Below are positions 8,721 to 18,577 of a DNA stretch of 64,000 nucleotides, piece by piece. Positions within the stretch are counted from its first letter, which is position 1. Each line of letters begins with the position of its first letter. The notes beneath the pieces were generated by a model. It did no database searches. It saw only the letters and a list, made by a program, of their open reading frames with translations, and had not been told where the DNA came from. A program made the position numbers and the translations under genes. Source of the stretch: Devosia naphthalenivorans (lineage in GTDB: Bacteria; Pseudomonadota; Alphaproteobacteria; Rhizobiales; Devosiaceae); assembly GCF_003056355.1 (NCBI RefSeq), contig NZ_PYVW01000016.1:61142-125141 (forward strand). The letters are read 5' to 3'.

Positions 8721-11700
8721 GTGACCTTCCGAACCGTGGGGGCGAAGGTGACACAACAAAGGGATAACGACCGCCGCCCGGGTTCGCCGCTCAATCACAT
8801 CGCCCAGAGCGTACCGGTTTCAATGGTGCAGAAGTCCAGAAACCGGCTGAAGGACATCAGGAGCTACATCTCCCAAAATTCCGCACCCTGGACGCTTGCA
8901 TCGGCTGCGGGCACCCCACAGTTCACCCCTTCCAACCGGCGTCCATGGCAAAGCCATGCACCAACGCGGCGCAGTTTTTTTGCGTTTGGTGCCGGTTCGC
9001 CAGTGTACGGCTTTTTGCCAGCCTATGTGCAGACCCACACTCCCGCACTGTCCCGGCCGGGTGATCAGACCGAAGCGCTCCATTCCGAACCAACGCCATC
9101 CAGCGGGCCGGTGCCGCCAGTTGCGAGTGCTCCGCTCGGGTGGCAAACAGCCGATGTTGAGGCTCCAGCAGCGGCGCCCGGTTCGGTGGAGGTTTCGCAG
9201 CCCCGGACGAGCCTGGAGACGGCGGCTGCAGCTAGCGAGCCTGCGCCTACTTCACAGGAGCAAGCGTCGCCGTATGTGTCGGCCAATGCGGGCTGGCGGG
9301 CAAGCTGGACTTCGGCTGCGGCGACAACGCCGTGCGGCAGTTGCACCGGACGGGCCTGCACGATGTGTTCGGTTCGCACCGGCGGCCCGGCGGCCAGCAA
9401 TGGGCGGCCCACCGGCTATGCCAAGCGCGTGCTGATGTATTACGAGCCCACGGATGAGCCGGAGACTGTCGACGGCATTGGCGGAAAGGCTATTGCGCCG
9501 GCTGGGCAGACCGAGCAAGGGCTTGCGGGCCCGGCGCTTGCGGCTGCTGTCGCCCCGAACGCCATAGTGCTCGAGAACCAGAAGCAAGGCACGCCGGAAA
9601 GCGTCTGGATGATCGGCACGGCCGATGCCTCCATCGAGGGCTATGCCGCCCAGTTCACGCTCAATCACGGACAAACCGTCGACTTCAAGATCGATACGGA
9701 TTCAAGGGACTACCGCATCGACATCTACCGGCTGGGCTATTACGGCGGCGACGGTGCGCGCCTGGTGCACTCCATCGACCGCGACCTTGCGGCCGCGCAG
9801 GTGCAGCCACTGCCGCTGTTCGATGCGGAAACCAAACTGGTCGATGCCGGCAACTGGTCCGTATCTGCGTCGTGGGCCATTCCGGCAGATGCAGTTTCGG
9901 GGGTGTATTTCGCCAAGCTGACCCGCTTTGACGGATCGGGCGGCGAGAACATGATCCCGTTCATCGTGCGCGACGATGAGGCGCCGAGCGACATCACCTT
10001 CCAGACGTCGGACACGACCTGGCAGGCCTATAACTGGTGGGGCGGCTACAATTTCTACGGCGGCATAGACAACGGCGGCCGTGCCGGCCGCGCCAGTGCC
10101 GTCAGCTATAATCGCCCGATCATCACGCGCGATGGCGGATTTGCCGCCGGGCCGCAGGATTATGTCTTTGGGGCCGAATATCCCGCCATCCGCTTTCTTG
10201 AGCAGAATGGCTATGACGTCAATTATATCTCGGGCATCGATACGGCGGCCAATGCTGCGCAATTGCTCAATGGCAAGATCTTCCTGTCGGTCGGCCATGA
10301 CGAATATTGGTCCGGAGATCAACGCGACAATGTGGAGGCCGCGCGCGATGCCGGGGTCAACCTGTCGTTCTGGAGCGGCAACGAGGTTTATTGGGAAACT
10401 CGCTGGGAAGCCAGCATTGACGGGACGGGCACGCCCTACAAGACGCTGGTGTCCTACAAGGAGCGCTGGGACAACACCAATTCGGACACGGAGGGCACAA
10501 CGTCGACCTGGCGCGATCCGACGTTTGGGTCCGGAGAGCCGGAAAATGCGCTGACCGGCACCATGTTCACGGTGGATTCCTACCGGCTCGATGCGATCGA
10601 TGTGCCCTATGACATGTCCAATCTGCGGTTCTGGCGCAATACCGACGTGGCGGACCTCGACCCCGGCGAGGTCTTTACGCTGACGCAGAATCTGCTCGGC
10701 TATGAATGGGATTCCGACGTCGACAATGGTTTCCGTCCGGCAGGCCTGGTGCCGCTCTCCTCGACCACGGTGGACGTCAACACCCTGCTGCTCGATTACG
10801 GCAATGCGACCGGACCCGGCACCGCATCCCACAGCCTGACGCTGTACCGCGCGCCGAGCGGAGCGTTGGTGTTCGGCGCCGGTACTGTCTACTGGTCCTG
10901 GGGGCTGGATAGTCACCACGACAATGAGGCAACGCCCACCGACCCCAATGTGCAACAGGCGATGATCAACCTGTTTGCCGACATGGGGGTGCAGCCGACG
11001 ACGCTGATGCAAAGCCTGGTTGTCGCGAACGAGAGCACGGACAATGTTGCGCCCACGAGCGTCATCACCTCACCAACAGCAACGGGGCCGCTGACCGCCG
11101 CCCAGACCTACACGGTAACGGGGACCGCCAGTGACACGGGAGGCGGCGCGGTTGCTGTTGTCGAAGTGTCCACCAATGGTGGCGCCTCCTGGCACCGCGC
11201 AACGGGACGCGCAAGCTGGACCTATTCCTGGACGCCGATCGTTGCCGGCAATTACACGATCCTGTCGCGCGCCGTTGATGACAGCATCAATCTCGAGGCG
11301 CCCAGTGCGGGGGTAACGATTACAGTGGACCCAGGCGGGTCCGGCAATCTATTTGGCCCGAACGACTTGCCCAGTGTGCCGCTTGATCCTGACGGGGCCA
11401 AAGTCAATGTCGGGGTGACTTTCTCTGCAGCGCAGTCCGGCAGCATCGTTGGGATTCGGTACTACAAGGGCGTTGGAAATTCGGGCGAGCATGTCGGCTC
11501 GCTCTGGACATCCACCGGCACCCTGCTGGCGCAAGCCACCTTCAAGAACGAGACACAGAGTGGCTGGCAGACCGTCATCTTCGATGCGCCGGTGTCCATC
11601 ACTGCGGGCACCAGCTATGTCGCCAGCTATTTCACAAGCCAGGGCTATGCCGCATCTGCCAATTACTTTTCGACGCCCCACACCCGAGGGGCACTCACGG

Positions 11701-14459
11701 CGACAAACGGAGTTTACGCCTACGCCGACCAGAGTGCCTTTCCGAACGTAGCGTCGTCCGGGAGTAATTACTGGGTCGACGTCATCTATAGCGGCGTGCC
11801 GACCGCCAATGACGCGCCCGTCGGGAACAACGACAATGGGTTTCTGGTCGCCCAGGGTACCTCGATCACCTTTTCGGCAGCAACGCTGCTCGCCAACGAT
11901 ACTGATCCCAACAATGACGCGCTGACCATTATCGGGGCCGGTGCAGCGTCGGGCGGCTCAATTGCCTTCGATGCGCAGGCGCAAACGCTGACCTTCACGC
12001 CCAATGCCGGCTATATCGGCCCGGCGACCTTCGGCTATTCCATATCCGATGGGCGCGGCGGCACCGGTTCGGCGCTGGTCAATATGGAGGTCGTGACTTC
12101 GGTTTCGACGAGTTCGTTGTTCCAACAAGGGGACACGCCGGCAAACCTCACGACCGTCGATCCAAGCCGGGTCAATCTGGGGGTCCGGTTCGTCGCCTCC
12201 GCCGGCGGAATGGTCACCGGGATCCGATACTACAAGAGCGCCAACGATACCGGCACGCATACCGGCACGCTGTGGAGCAGCACCGGCACCTTGCTGGCCA
12301 CCGGCACCTTCGTCAACGAGACCACCAGCGGCTGGCAGACGCTGCAGTTCAGCAATCCCGTCAGCATCACTGCGGGCACCAGCTATGTCGCCAGCTACCA
12401 GAGCAACGGCAATTACGCGACGACGCCGAACTATTTCACCACCGACCACGTCAGTGGCCTGTTGACCGCGCCGGCTGCAGGCAACGGGCTCTTCACCTAT
12501 GGCGCCGCCAATGTGATGCCGACCAGCACCTATCAGAGCAGCAATTATTGGGTCGACGTGATCCTGAGCTCTACCGCTGCGGCGAATGGGATGCCTGTTG
12601 CCAATAATGACACCGGCTATTCGACAGCGACCAACACACAATTGACACTGGCAGCAGCCACGCTGCTGGCGAACGATAACGATCCTGACAGCGATCCGCT
12701 GTCGATCACCGGGGTAAGCGGTGCCGTCAATGGCACGGCAGTGTTCAACGCCCAATCCAACAGCGTCGTCTTTACGCCCAATGCGGGTTATTCCGGTGCG
12801 GCTTCGTTCAACTATGCCATTTCCGATGGCCGGGGCGGCACTGCCAGCGCCAGCGTGACGCTCAATGTCACCGCTGCGGCCAACCGCGCGCCGGTCGCGG
12901 CGGGTGACACGGGATATGGCACCCAGCAGGGCCAGGCCCTGCAGATTGCGGCCGCCAGCCTTCTGGCCAACGACACCGATCCCGATGGCGATGCGTTGAC
13001 CATCACGGGAGTAACGGGAGCGACCAACGGCACTGTTGGCTTCAATTCGCAGACCAATGTCGTGACCTTTACGCCCAATGCCGGCTACACCGGCGCTGCC
13101 AATTTCAACTATTCCATCGCTGACGGGCGCGGTGGCGTTGCCTCAGCGGCCGTGTCGCTGAATGTCGTGGCGCCGCTTGCCGGCAGTACGCTATTTGCGG
13201 CGAACGCAACCCCGGCCACGGTGAGCGTCAATGATGCAAGCTCGGTCGAATTGGGCATGCGGTTCACGGTGGCCTCAAGCGGCTCGATAACCGGAATGCG
13301 CTTCTACAAGGGCCCGCAAAATACCGGCACCCATACCGGAACGCTGTGGACCAGCACGGGCGCCCAGCTCGGAACGGTCACCTTCCAGAACGAAAGCGCT
13401 TCGGGGTGGCAATCGGCAAGCTTCAGCAGCCCGATAGCGGTGACGGCGGGTACGAGCTACGTGGTTTCCTATCACACCAATAGCGGGTTCTATTCGGCAA
13501 CGAGCGGCTATTTCAACTCGGCCACGACCAACGGGCAGCTCACGGCTCCGCCAAGCACGAGTGGCGGCGGCAACGGTCTGTTCGCCTATGGCTCCGGCTC
13601 GATCTTCCCGACCGGGACCTACCAGGCCACCAATTACTGGGTCGACGTCTATTACCAGCAGAGTGCGAACATTGCCCCGGTGGCGGCCAATGATGCTGGG
13701 CTGGGGACACAACGCGGCGTTCCACTGCAAATTGCGGCGGCAAGCCTGTTGGCCAATGACAGCGATGCCAATGGCGACAGCCTCGGCATCACCGGTGTCA
13801 GTGGCGCCAGCAACGGCACCGTGGCGTTCGATGCGCAGAACAACATCGTAACCTTTACGCCGACCGCCAACTACACCGGCAATGCAGGTTTCACCTACGC
13901 CATTTCGGATGGCCGCGGCGGAACGGCTTCCGCCAATGTCGCCCTGACGGTTTCCGCTCCGGCGCCCGGCGTTTCACTGTTTGCCCCCACGGCGACCCCA
14001 ACCACCACGACGGTCAACGACCCCAATGGGGTTGAACTGGGCATGAAGTTTACCAGCAGCCAGGACGGCACGATTACGGGGATACGTTTCTACAAGGGGC
14101 CGCAGAATACCGGCACGCACACCGGCACGTTGTGGAGCGCCACCGGCACCAATCTGGGTACGCTGACCTTCCAGAACGAAACGGCGAGTGGCTGGCAGAC
14201 GGCCTCGTTTGCCACCCCGATCTCCATCACGGCCGGCACCACCTATGTCGTTTCCTACCACAGCAACGGCAATTACTCCGCCTCCGGCAACGGCTTCGAC
14301 CAGGCCATCGCCGCGGGTCCGCTGACGGCACCATCGAGCACTTCGAGCGGCGGGAACGGGCTCTATGCCTATGGCAGCTCGAGCGCCTTCCCGACCAACA
14401 GCTATAACGCCTCCAACTACTACGTCGACGTCGTCTTCAACGGACAGCTGGCGTCCTGA
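8721..14459 (+). CDS. Giant secreted protein: dimethylformamidase-like domain plus DUF4082 and cadherin-like repeats
   Basis: A 1,912-residue protein, the presumed substrate of the type I secretion genes behind it. Residues 1-270 are low complexity, with a cysteine cluster (CGSCTGRACTMC). Residues about 280-770 resemble the large-subunit domain of N,N-dimethylformamidase (RIDIYRLGYYGGDG, VGHDEYWSGDQRDN, FWSGNEVYWETRWE). An Ig-like domain follows. Then come four DUF4082 domains (GIRYYKG...GTHTGTLWSSTG...AGTSYVASY) alternating with four cadherin-like domains of the NDTDPDGDALTITGV...FTPNAGYTG type. No Sec signal peptide is present, which suits type I export. The GTG start has weak support, and ATG at 8823 is possible. 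The enzymatic role is inferred only by similarity. Confidence 0.85.
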   Translation: MTFRTVGAKVTQQRDNDRRPGSPLNHIAQSVPVSMVQKSRNRLKDIRSYISQNSAPWTLASAAGTPQFTPSNRRPWQSHAPTRRSFFAFGAGSPVYGFLPAYVQTHTPALSRPGDQTEALHSEPTPSSGPVPPVASAPLGWQTADVEAPAAAPGSVEVSQPRTSLETAAAASEPAPTSQEQASPYVSANAGWRASWTSAAATTPCGSCTGRACTMCSVRTGGPAASNGRPTGYAKRVLMYYEPTDEPETVDGIGGKAIAPAGQTEQGLAGPALAAAVAPNAIVLENQKQGTPESVWMIGTADASIEGYAAQFTLNHGQTVDFKIDTDSRDYRIDIYRLGYYGGDGARLVHSIDRDLAAAQVQPLPLFDAETKLVDAGNWSVSASWAIPADAVSGVYFAKLTRFDGSGGENMIPFIVRDDEAPSDITFQTSDTTWQAYNWWGGYNFYGGIDNGGRAGRASAVSYNRPIITRDGGFAAGPQDYVFGAEYPAIRFLEQNGYDVNYISGIDTAANAAQLLNGKIFLSVGHDEYWSGDQRDNVEAARDAGVNLSFWSGNEVYWETRWEASIDGTGTPYKTLVSYKERWDNTNSDTEGTTSTWRDPTFGSGEPENALTGTMFTVDSYRLDAIDVPYDMSNLRFWRNTDVADLDPGEVFTLTQNLLGYEWDSDVDNGFRPAGLVPLSSTTVDVNTLLLDYGNATGPGTASHSLTLYRAPSGALVFGAGTVYWSWGLDSHHDNEATPTDPNVQQAMINLFADMGVQPTTLMQSLVVANESTDNVAPTSVITSPTATGPLTAAQTYTVTGTASDTGGGAVAVVEVSTNGGASWHRATGRASWTYSWTPIVAGNYTILSRAVDDSINLEAPSAGVTITVDPGGSGNLFGPNDLPSVPLDPDGAKVNVGVTFSAAQSGSIVGIRYYKGVGNSGEHVGSLWTSTGTLLAQATFKNETQSGWQTVIFDAPVSITAGTSYVASYFTSQGYAASANYFSTPHTRGALTATNGVYAYADQSAFPNVASSGSNYWVDVIYSGVPTANDAPVGNNDNGFLVAQGTSITFSAATLLANDTDPNNDALTIIGAGAASGGSIAFDAQAQTLTFTPNAGYIGPATFGYSISDGRGGTGSALVNMEVVTSVSTSSLFQQGDTPANLTTVDPSRVNLGVRFVASAGGMVTGIRYYKSANDTGTHTGTLWSSTGTLLATGTFVNETTSGWQTLQFSNPVSITAGTSYVASYQSNGNYATTPNYFTTDHVSGLLTAPAAGNGLFTYGAANVMPTSTYQSSNYWVDVILSSTAAANGMPVANNDTGYSTATNTQLTLAAATLLANDNDPDSDPLSITGVSGAVNGTAVFNAQSNSVVFTPNAGYSGAASFNYAISDGRGGTASASVTLNVTAAANRAPVAAGDTGYGTQQGQALQIAAASLLANDTDPDGDALTITGVTGATNGTVGFNSQTNVVTFTPNAGYTGAANFNYSIADGRGGVASAAVSLNVVAPLAGSTLFAANATPATVSVNDASSVELGMRFTVASSGSITGMRFYKGPQNTGTHTGTLWTSTGAQLGTVTFQNESASGWQSASFSSPIAVTAGTSYVVSYHTNSGFYSATSGYFNSATTNGQLTAPPSTSGGGNGLFAYGSGSIFPTGTYQATNYWVDVYYQQSANIAPVAANDAGLGTQRGVPLQIAAASLLANDSDANGDSLGITGVSGASNGTVAFDAQNNIVTFTPTANYTGNAGFTYAISDGRGGTASANVALTVSAPAPGVSLFAPTATPTTTTVNDPNGVELGMKFTSSQDGTITGIRFYKGPQNTGTHTGTLWSATGTNLGTLTFQNETASGWQTASFATPISITAGTTYVVSYHSNGNYSASGNGFDQAIAAGPLTAPSSTSSGGNGLYAYGSSSAFPTNSYNASNYYVDVVFNGQLAS
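11343..14456 (+). repeat. Intragenic DUF4082/cadherin-like repeat tract
   Basis: Four DUF4082 units begin near 11343, 12114, 13186 and 13972. Cadherin-like units start near 11800, 12580, 12880 and 13660, with two of them in tandem at 12580-13160. Copies share long stretches such as ITAGTSYVASY and TGTHTGTLW, close enough to recombine. Confidence 0.85.
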
Positions 14460-14486
14460 GCCAGCGGACACAGGAGATCTGGTATT

Positions 14487-14801
14487 ATGCAAAGTGAACT
14501 CTACGCCGACGCAATCGGCGAAATTACCGTCACGGGCACGGTGGTGCGCATCGATATGGTAAGCCTTTCGGCAACGATGCGGGACGATATGGGGCAACCG
14601 GCCCCCGAACACCGCCAGCGCATCGTGATGTCGCTGGAAGGCTTCGCCAACAGCTTCGACGTGCTGCAAAAAGCCATGAATGGCCTGATCGAGGCTGGTG
14701 CCATTCGGCGCAATGAGCCGCCGGAATTTGCAGCGGCGATGGCTGCCGGCAAACCCAATGGCAAGGGTGTTCACCTCAACGCGTCACCGAACTTCGAATA
14801 A
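14487..14801 (+). CDS. Small conserved protein of type I secretion loci
   Basis: A 104-residue soluble protein (YADAIGEITVTGTVVRIDMVSLSATMRD) placed between the repeat protein and its ABC exporter. AGGAG lies ten bases before the ATG. Similar small proteins occur at this position in other alphaproteobacterial type I loci as I recall them; their role is unknown to me. The text reads like a small beta-rich domain followed by a helix (FANSFDVLQKAMNGLIEAG). Co-transcription with the exporter is likely from the 19-base spacing. A chaperone or regulatory role would be a guess. Confidence 0.65.
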   Translation: MQSELYADAIGEITVTGTVVRIDMVSLSATMRDDMGQPAPEHRQRIVMSLEGFANSFDVLQKAMNGLIEAGAIRRNEPPEFAAAMAAGKPNGKGVHLNASPNFE

Positions 14802-14820
14802 CCCCTGGGGTTGAGCGGCC

Positions 14821-16971
14821 ATGCAGGCGCAGATTCAAACGGGCCCGGAATGCCTTGCGGCTACGCTGCGCCACAATGGCCTTGTCGGAAATGCCGAGCG
14901 GCTGGTCGCGGACTATGCCATCGGCGACGAGGGGATCGGGTTCGACCTGATGTTGCGCATGGCGCGCGATGCCGGACTGCGCGCCCGTCGCACCAAGGTG
15001 GGCCGAGGCGCCCTGCTGCGGCTGGGCCAGGCCTTTCCGGCAATGGCACGGCTCGAAAACGGCAATTGGGTGACTGTGCTGGGCGCCGAAAAGGACGAGG
15101 CGGGCGCGGTGATCCTGCGCCTGTTCGATCCGCTGGCGCAGGCAATTGGTGGCCTGATCACGGTGCCGCTCGACCAGTTCGCCAAGCGCTGGCGCGGCGA
15201 ATTGCTGCTGGCCAAACGCAGCTATGGCATCACGGACGCAGAGCAACCGTTTGGCTTCAAGTGGTTCGTGCCCGAAATCCTGCAGCAGGGCCGCCTGTTC
15301 ATGGATGTCGCTGTCGCGGCGCTGTTTCTTTATGCGCTGGGGCTGGCGACCCCGATCTTTTTCCAGCTGGTGATCGACAAGGTTCTGGTGCACCAAAGCT
15401 ATGCGACGCTGGTGGTACTGGCCGTCGGAGTGGGCGTTGCGCTGGCGTTCGAGGCGCTATTCGTGTTCCTGCGCCGCTACCTTTTGATCTATGCCACCAA
15501 CCGCATCGACATCAGGGTCGCTACCCGCACGTTCCGGCACCTGCTCAACCTGCCGATCAACTTCTTCGAACAGGCGTCGGCTGGTGTCCTGGTCAAGCAC
15601 ATGCAGCAATCGAGCCGCATTCGCGAGTTCCTGACCGGCCGGCTGTTCCTCACCCTGCTCGATGCCCTGTCGCTGCTGGTCTTCGTGCCCGTGCTGGTGC
15701 TCTACAGCCCTACCCTGTCCATGGTCGTGCTCGGCTTCAGTGCCTTGATCGGGCTGATCGTGGCGCTGCTCATCGTGCCGTTCCGCAAACGGCTGGCAGC
15801 GCTTTATGCCGCCGAAGGGGAACGGCAGGGCCTTTTGGTCGAAACCATTCACGGCGTGCGCACGATCAAATCTCTTGCAATGGAGCCGTTGCAGCGGCGG
15901 GTCTGGGACGACCGCTCGGCGCAGACCATCAATACCCGGTTCAAGGTCGAGGTCATCTCCATCACGGCCCAGGCAATCACTGGCCTGCTGGAGAAACTGA
16001 TGGCGGTGGCGATCATCGGCTTTGGCGCCTTGCAGGTGTTTGACGGCGCCATGACGGTGGGCGCGCTGATTGCCTTCAACATGCTCGCAAGCCGCGTATC
16101 GGGACCATTGGTGGCGATCGTCACCATGGTGCACGAATACCAGGAAGTGGCGCTCTCGGTCCGCATGCTGGGCGAGGTGATGAACCAGAAACCAGAGCGC
16201 TCCGGCCGCAGCGAAGGCTTGCGCCCCGAAATTACGGGTGGGGTGGATTTCGAGAATGTCGCATTCCGCTATCTGCAGGATGGAGCGTTCGCGCTTAACG
16301 ACATCAGCTTTTCCATTCCCGGGGGCAGCATCATGGGCGTGGTTGGCCGCAGCGGGTCCGGCAAGAGCACGATGACGCGGCTCATCCAGGGGCTTTATCC
16401 TGTCCAGCAGGGTCTGATCCGCATCAGCGGGCACGATGTACGCGAGCTCGATCTGAACCATTTGCGTCGCAATGTCGGGGTGGTGCTGCAGGACAGTTTC
16501 CTGTTCCGCGGAACAGTGCGGGACAATATCGCGGCGGCCAAACCCGATGCCACGTTCGAGCGGATCGTGGAAGCTGCAAGGCTCGCGGGCGCCCTGGAGT
16601 TCATCGAGCTGCTGCCGCGCGGTTTCGATACAGTGATCGAGGAAGGCGCCGAGAACCTGTCGGGCGGGCAGCGCCAGCGACTGTCGATTGCCCGGGCACT
16701 GGTCACCGACCCCAAGATCCTGATCCTAGATGAGGCCACCAGCGCGCTTGATCCCGAAAGCGAAGCCATCGTCAAGAAGAGCATCAAGGGCATCGCCGCA
16801 GGCCGCACCGTGATCATCGTGTCGCATCGGCTGTCGATGCTGACCGACGCCGACTCAATCCTTGTGTTCGACCGGGGCCTGCTGGTCGACGTCGGTCCGC
16901 ATGGGCAGCTGGTGTCGCGTTGCACCACCTATCGGCATCTCTGGAACCAGCAAACGAAGCTTGTCGGATGA
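14821..16971 (+). CDS. Type I secretion ABC transporter with degenerate C39-like domain
   Basis: A 716-residue HlyB-type exporter. Residues 1-130 form a C39 peptidase-like domain in which the catalytic Cys is replaced: QTGPECLA has Thr where peptidases have Cys before Gly. It should bind the substrate and not cleave it. Membrane helices span about 155-430. The nucleotide-binding domain has Walker A GRSGSGKST, signature LSGGQRQR, Walker B ILILDEAT and the H-loop in IVSHRL. It acts in the inner membrane with the HlyD-family protein encoded next and a TolC-type outer-membrane channel not present here. Its substrate is most likely the preceding giant protein. Confidence 0.93.
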   Translation: MQAQIQTGPECLAATLRHNGLVGNAERLVADYAIGDEGIGFDLMLRMARDAGLRARRTKVGRGALLRLGQAFPAMARLENGNWVTVLGAEKDEAGAVILRLFDPLAQAIGGLITVPLDQFAKRWRGELLLAKRSYGITDAEQPFGFKWFVPEILQQGRLFMDVAVAALFLYALGLATPIFFQLVIDKVLVHQSYATLVVLAVGVGVALAFEALFVFLRRYLLIYATNRIDIRVATRTFRHLLNLPINFFEQASAGVLVKHMQQSSRIREFLTGRLFLTLLDALSLLVFVPVLVLYSPTLSMVVLGFSALIGLIVALLIVPFRKRLAALYAAEGERQGLLVETIHGVRTIKSLAMEPLQRRVWDDRSAQTINTRFKVEVISITAQAITGLLEKLMAVAIIGFGALQVFDGAMTVGALIAFNMLASRVSGPLVAIVTMVHEYQEVALSVRMLGEVMNQKPERSGRSEGLRPEITGGVDFENVAFRYLQDGAFALNDISFSIPGGSIMGVVGRSGSGKSTMTRLIQGLYPVQQGLIRISGHDVRELDLNHLRRNVGVVLQDSFLFRGTVRDNIAAAKPDATFERIVEAARLAGALEFIELLPRGFDTVIEEGAENLSGGQRQRLSIARALVTDPKILILDEATSALDPESEAIVKKSIKGIAAGRTVIIVSHRLSMLTDADSILVFDRGLLVDVGPHGQLVSRCTTYRHLWNQQTKLVG

Positions 16972-18362
16972 GCGCGACCAGGAAAAAACCCAAACTTGTT
17001 CCACCCGAGAAGCCGGCGCATCTCAAGCTGGTACCGCCGGCCAAACAGGCAGCAATCGTGGATTTCCAGACCGATGCTATTGCGCTGGAGCAACGCCGCC
17101 CGCCGATAACCGCGCGCCTGACGCTTTACCTGGTGGCCGCAGCGATTGGCTGCGCGATCTATTGGGCCAGCGTGTCGCGCATCGACGAGATCGTCACCGC
17201 GCCAGGAAGGCTGACCACCAGCGAGCCCACCCTGGTGATCCAGCCGCTGGAAACATCGATCATCCGGGCCATGGAGGTGAAACCGGGCGACGTGGTGCGC
17301 AAGGGGCAGTTGCTGGCAAGGCTGGACCCCACCTTCACCTCTTCCGATGCTGGGCAATTGCAAGCCAAGCTTGCTGGTTTCCAGGCGCAGATCGCGCGGA
17401 CGCGGGCGGAACTGGCAGGCGAGCTGTTCGTGCCTCCGGAAGGCGCATCGGCGGAAGCGATAATGCAGGGGCAATTGGCCCGGCAGCGCCAGGCTGCCTA
17501 CGAGGCAAAGCTGGGTGATTTCGATGCGCAGATCGCCCATAGCCAGGCCATGATGGACGCGGCGACGGCGCAACAGACCGTGCTGGCCGAACGCATTGCG
17601 GGGCTGAAGGAAATCGAGACGATGCACGAAACGCTCGCCGACGCCGGCAACGGATCGCGCCTGTCGTTCTTGCAAAGCCGGGATCTTTCCCTCGACCTGC
17701 AGGTGAGCATGGCCCAGCTTGAGGGGCAATACGCGCAGGCGGGTCAACAGTTGAAGCAGATCAGGGCCGAACGGCAGAACTATATCGAGGATTATCGCCG
17801 GCTCGCGACCGAAGCGCTGGTTGACCTCGAGGAGAAAAACGCCGGCGCCAGCGAGGAATTGCGCAAAGTTGCCTTGCGGACTGCGATGGCGGAACTGGTT
17901 GCGCCAGCCGATGCGGCAGTGCTCGAGGTCGCGCAACGCTCAGTAGCTTCGGTCGTGCAGCCGGCCGAACCCCTGATCACGTTGGTGCCCCTCCATGTGC
18001 CGTTGGAGGTGGAAGTAACGGTGGCGGGCAATGACATCGGCCATCTGGCGGCGGGGGACCTGGCCCGCATCAAGTTCGATGCCTTCCCGTTCCAAAAACA
18101 CGGGACGGTCACCGGGGAAGTGACCTCGATCAGCGAAAATTCCTTTGCCAAGCCTGCTGACGCCGACCCAGCCGGGGGCGCTGCGTTCTACAAGGTGGTC
18201 ATCGCTCTGGGCGAGGAACAACTCCGGAACGTCTCACCGGATTTTCGGCTTCTGCCTGGCATGACGGTCTCGGCCGAGATCCACGCCGGCCAGCGCAGCG
18301 TCATTTCCTACTTCCTGTACCCGCTGATCCGCGGGCTTGATGAAAGCCTGCGGGAGCCGTGA
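16968..18362 (+). CDS. Type I secretion membrane fusion protein (HlyD family)
   Basis: A 464-residue periplasmic adaptor. It has a cytoplasmic N-terminus, one membrane helix (LTLYLVAAAIGCAIYWASV, about residues 45-63), a biotinyl-lipoyl-like half (VIQPLETSIIRAMEVKPGDVVRKGQLLARLD), a long coiled-coil region, and the returning beta domain ending in PGMTVSAEIHAGQRSVISYFLYPL. The start ATG overlaps the ABC stop (ATGA), so the two genes are translationally coupled. It bridges the exporter to the outer-membrane channel. Confidence 0.93.
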   Translation: MSATRKKPKLVPPEKPAHLKLVPPAKQAAIVDFQTDAIALEQRRPPITARLTLYLVAAAIGCAIYWASVSRIDEIVTAPGRLTTSEPTLVIQPLETSIIRAMEVKPGDVVRKGQLLARLDPTFTSSDAGQLQAKLAGFQAQIARTRAELAGELFVPPEGASAEAIMQGQLARQRQAAYEAKLGDFDAQIAHSQAMMDAATAQQTVLAERIAGLKEIETMHETLADAGNGSRLSFLQSRDLSLDLQVSMAQLEGQYAQAGQQLKQIRAERQNYIEDYRRLATEALVDLEEKNAGASEELRKVALRTAMAELVAPADAAVLEVAQRSVASVVQPAEPLITLVPLHVPLEVEVTVAGNDIGHLAAGDLARIKFDAFPFQKHGTVTGEVTSISENSFAKPADADPAGGAAFYKVVIALGEEQLRNVSPDFRLLPGMTVSAEIHAGQRSVISYFLYPLIRGLDESLREP

Positions 18363-18364
18363 GG

Positions 18365-18577
18365 ATGAAAGATCGCGGCGGCTTTCCTGCTGTCGTTTGC
18401 CCCCGTTGTTCGCGCTTGCAGGGACGAACGGGCCGGGCTCAGGCCAACGGCTTGAGCGGACCCACGACCAACGCCGAGCTTGCACGTCAGCGGGTTGACC
18501 ACGACCTGGTCTATATCGAAAGAGTTGAGCTGCTGGTCGGCTCTTGGCGTTCCGTCTTGTTTAATCGCCGGTTGTAA
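18365..18577 (+). pseudogene. Possible remnant of a small exported protein
   Basis: Directly after the HlyD gene the +1 frame reads KIAAAFLLSFAPVVRAC, a convincing signal peptide, but it joins the ATG at 18365 only if one A of the AAA run is removed. After the signal the other frame stays open (TNAELARQRVDHDLVYIERVELLVG). This suggests a small secreted protein broken by indels. A chance pattern cannot be excluded. Confidence 0.25.

Noticed and set aside
9702..11012. 436-codon minus-strand frame
   Set aside because: Antisense shadow of the giant secreted protein in high-GC DNA; composition rich in Arg and Gly without domains.
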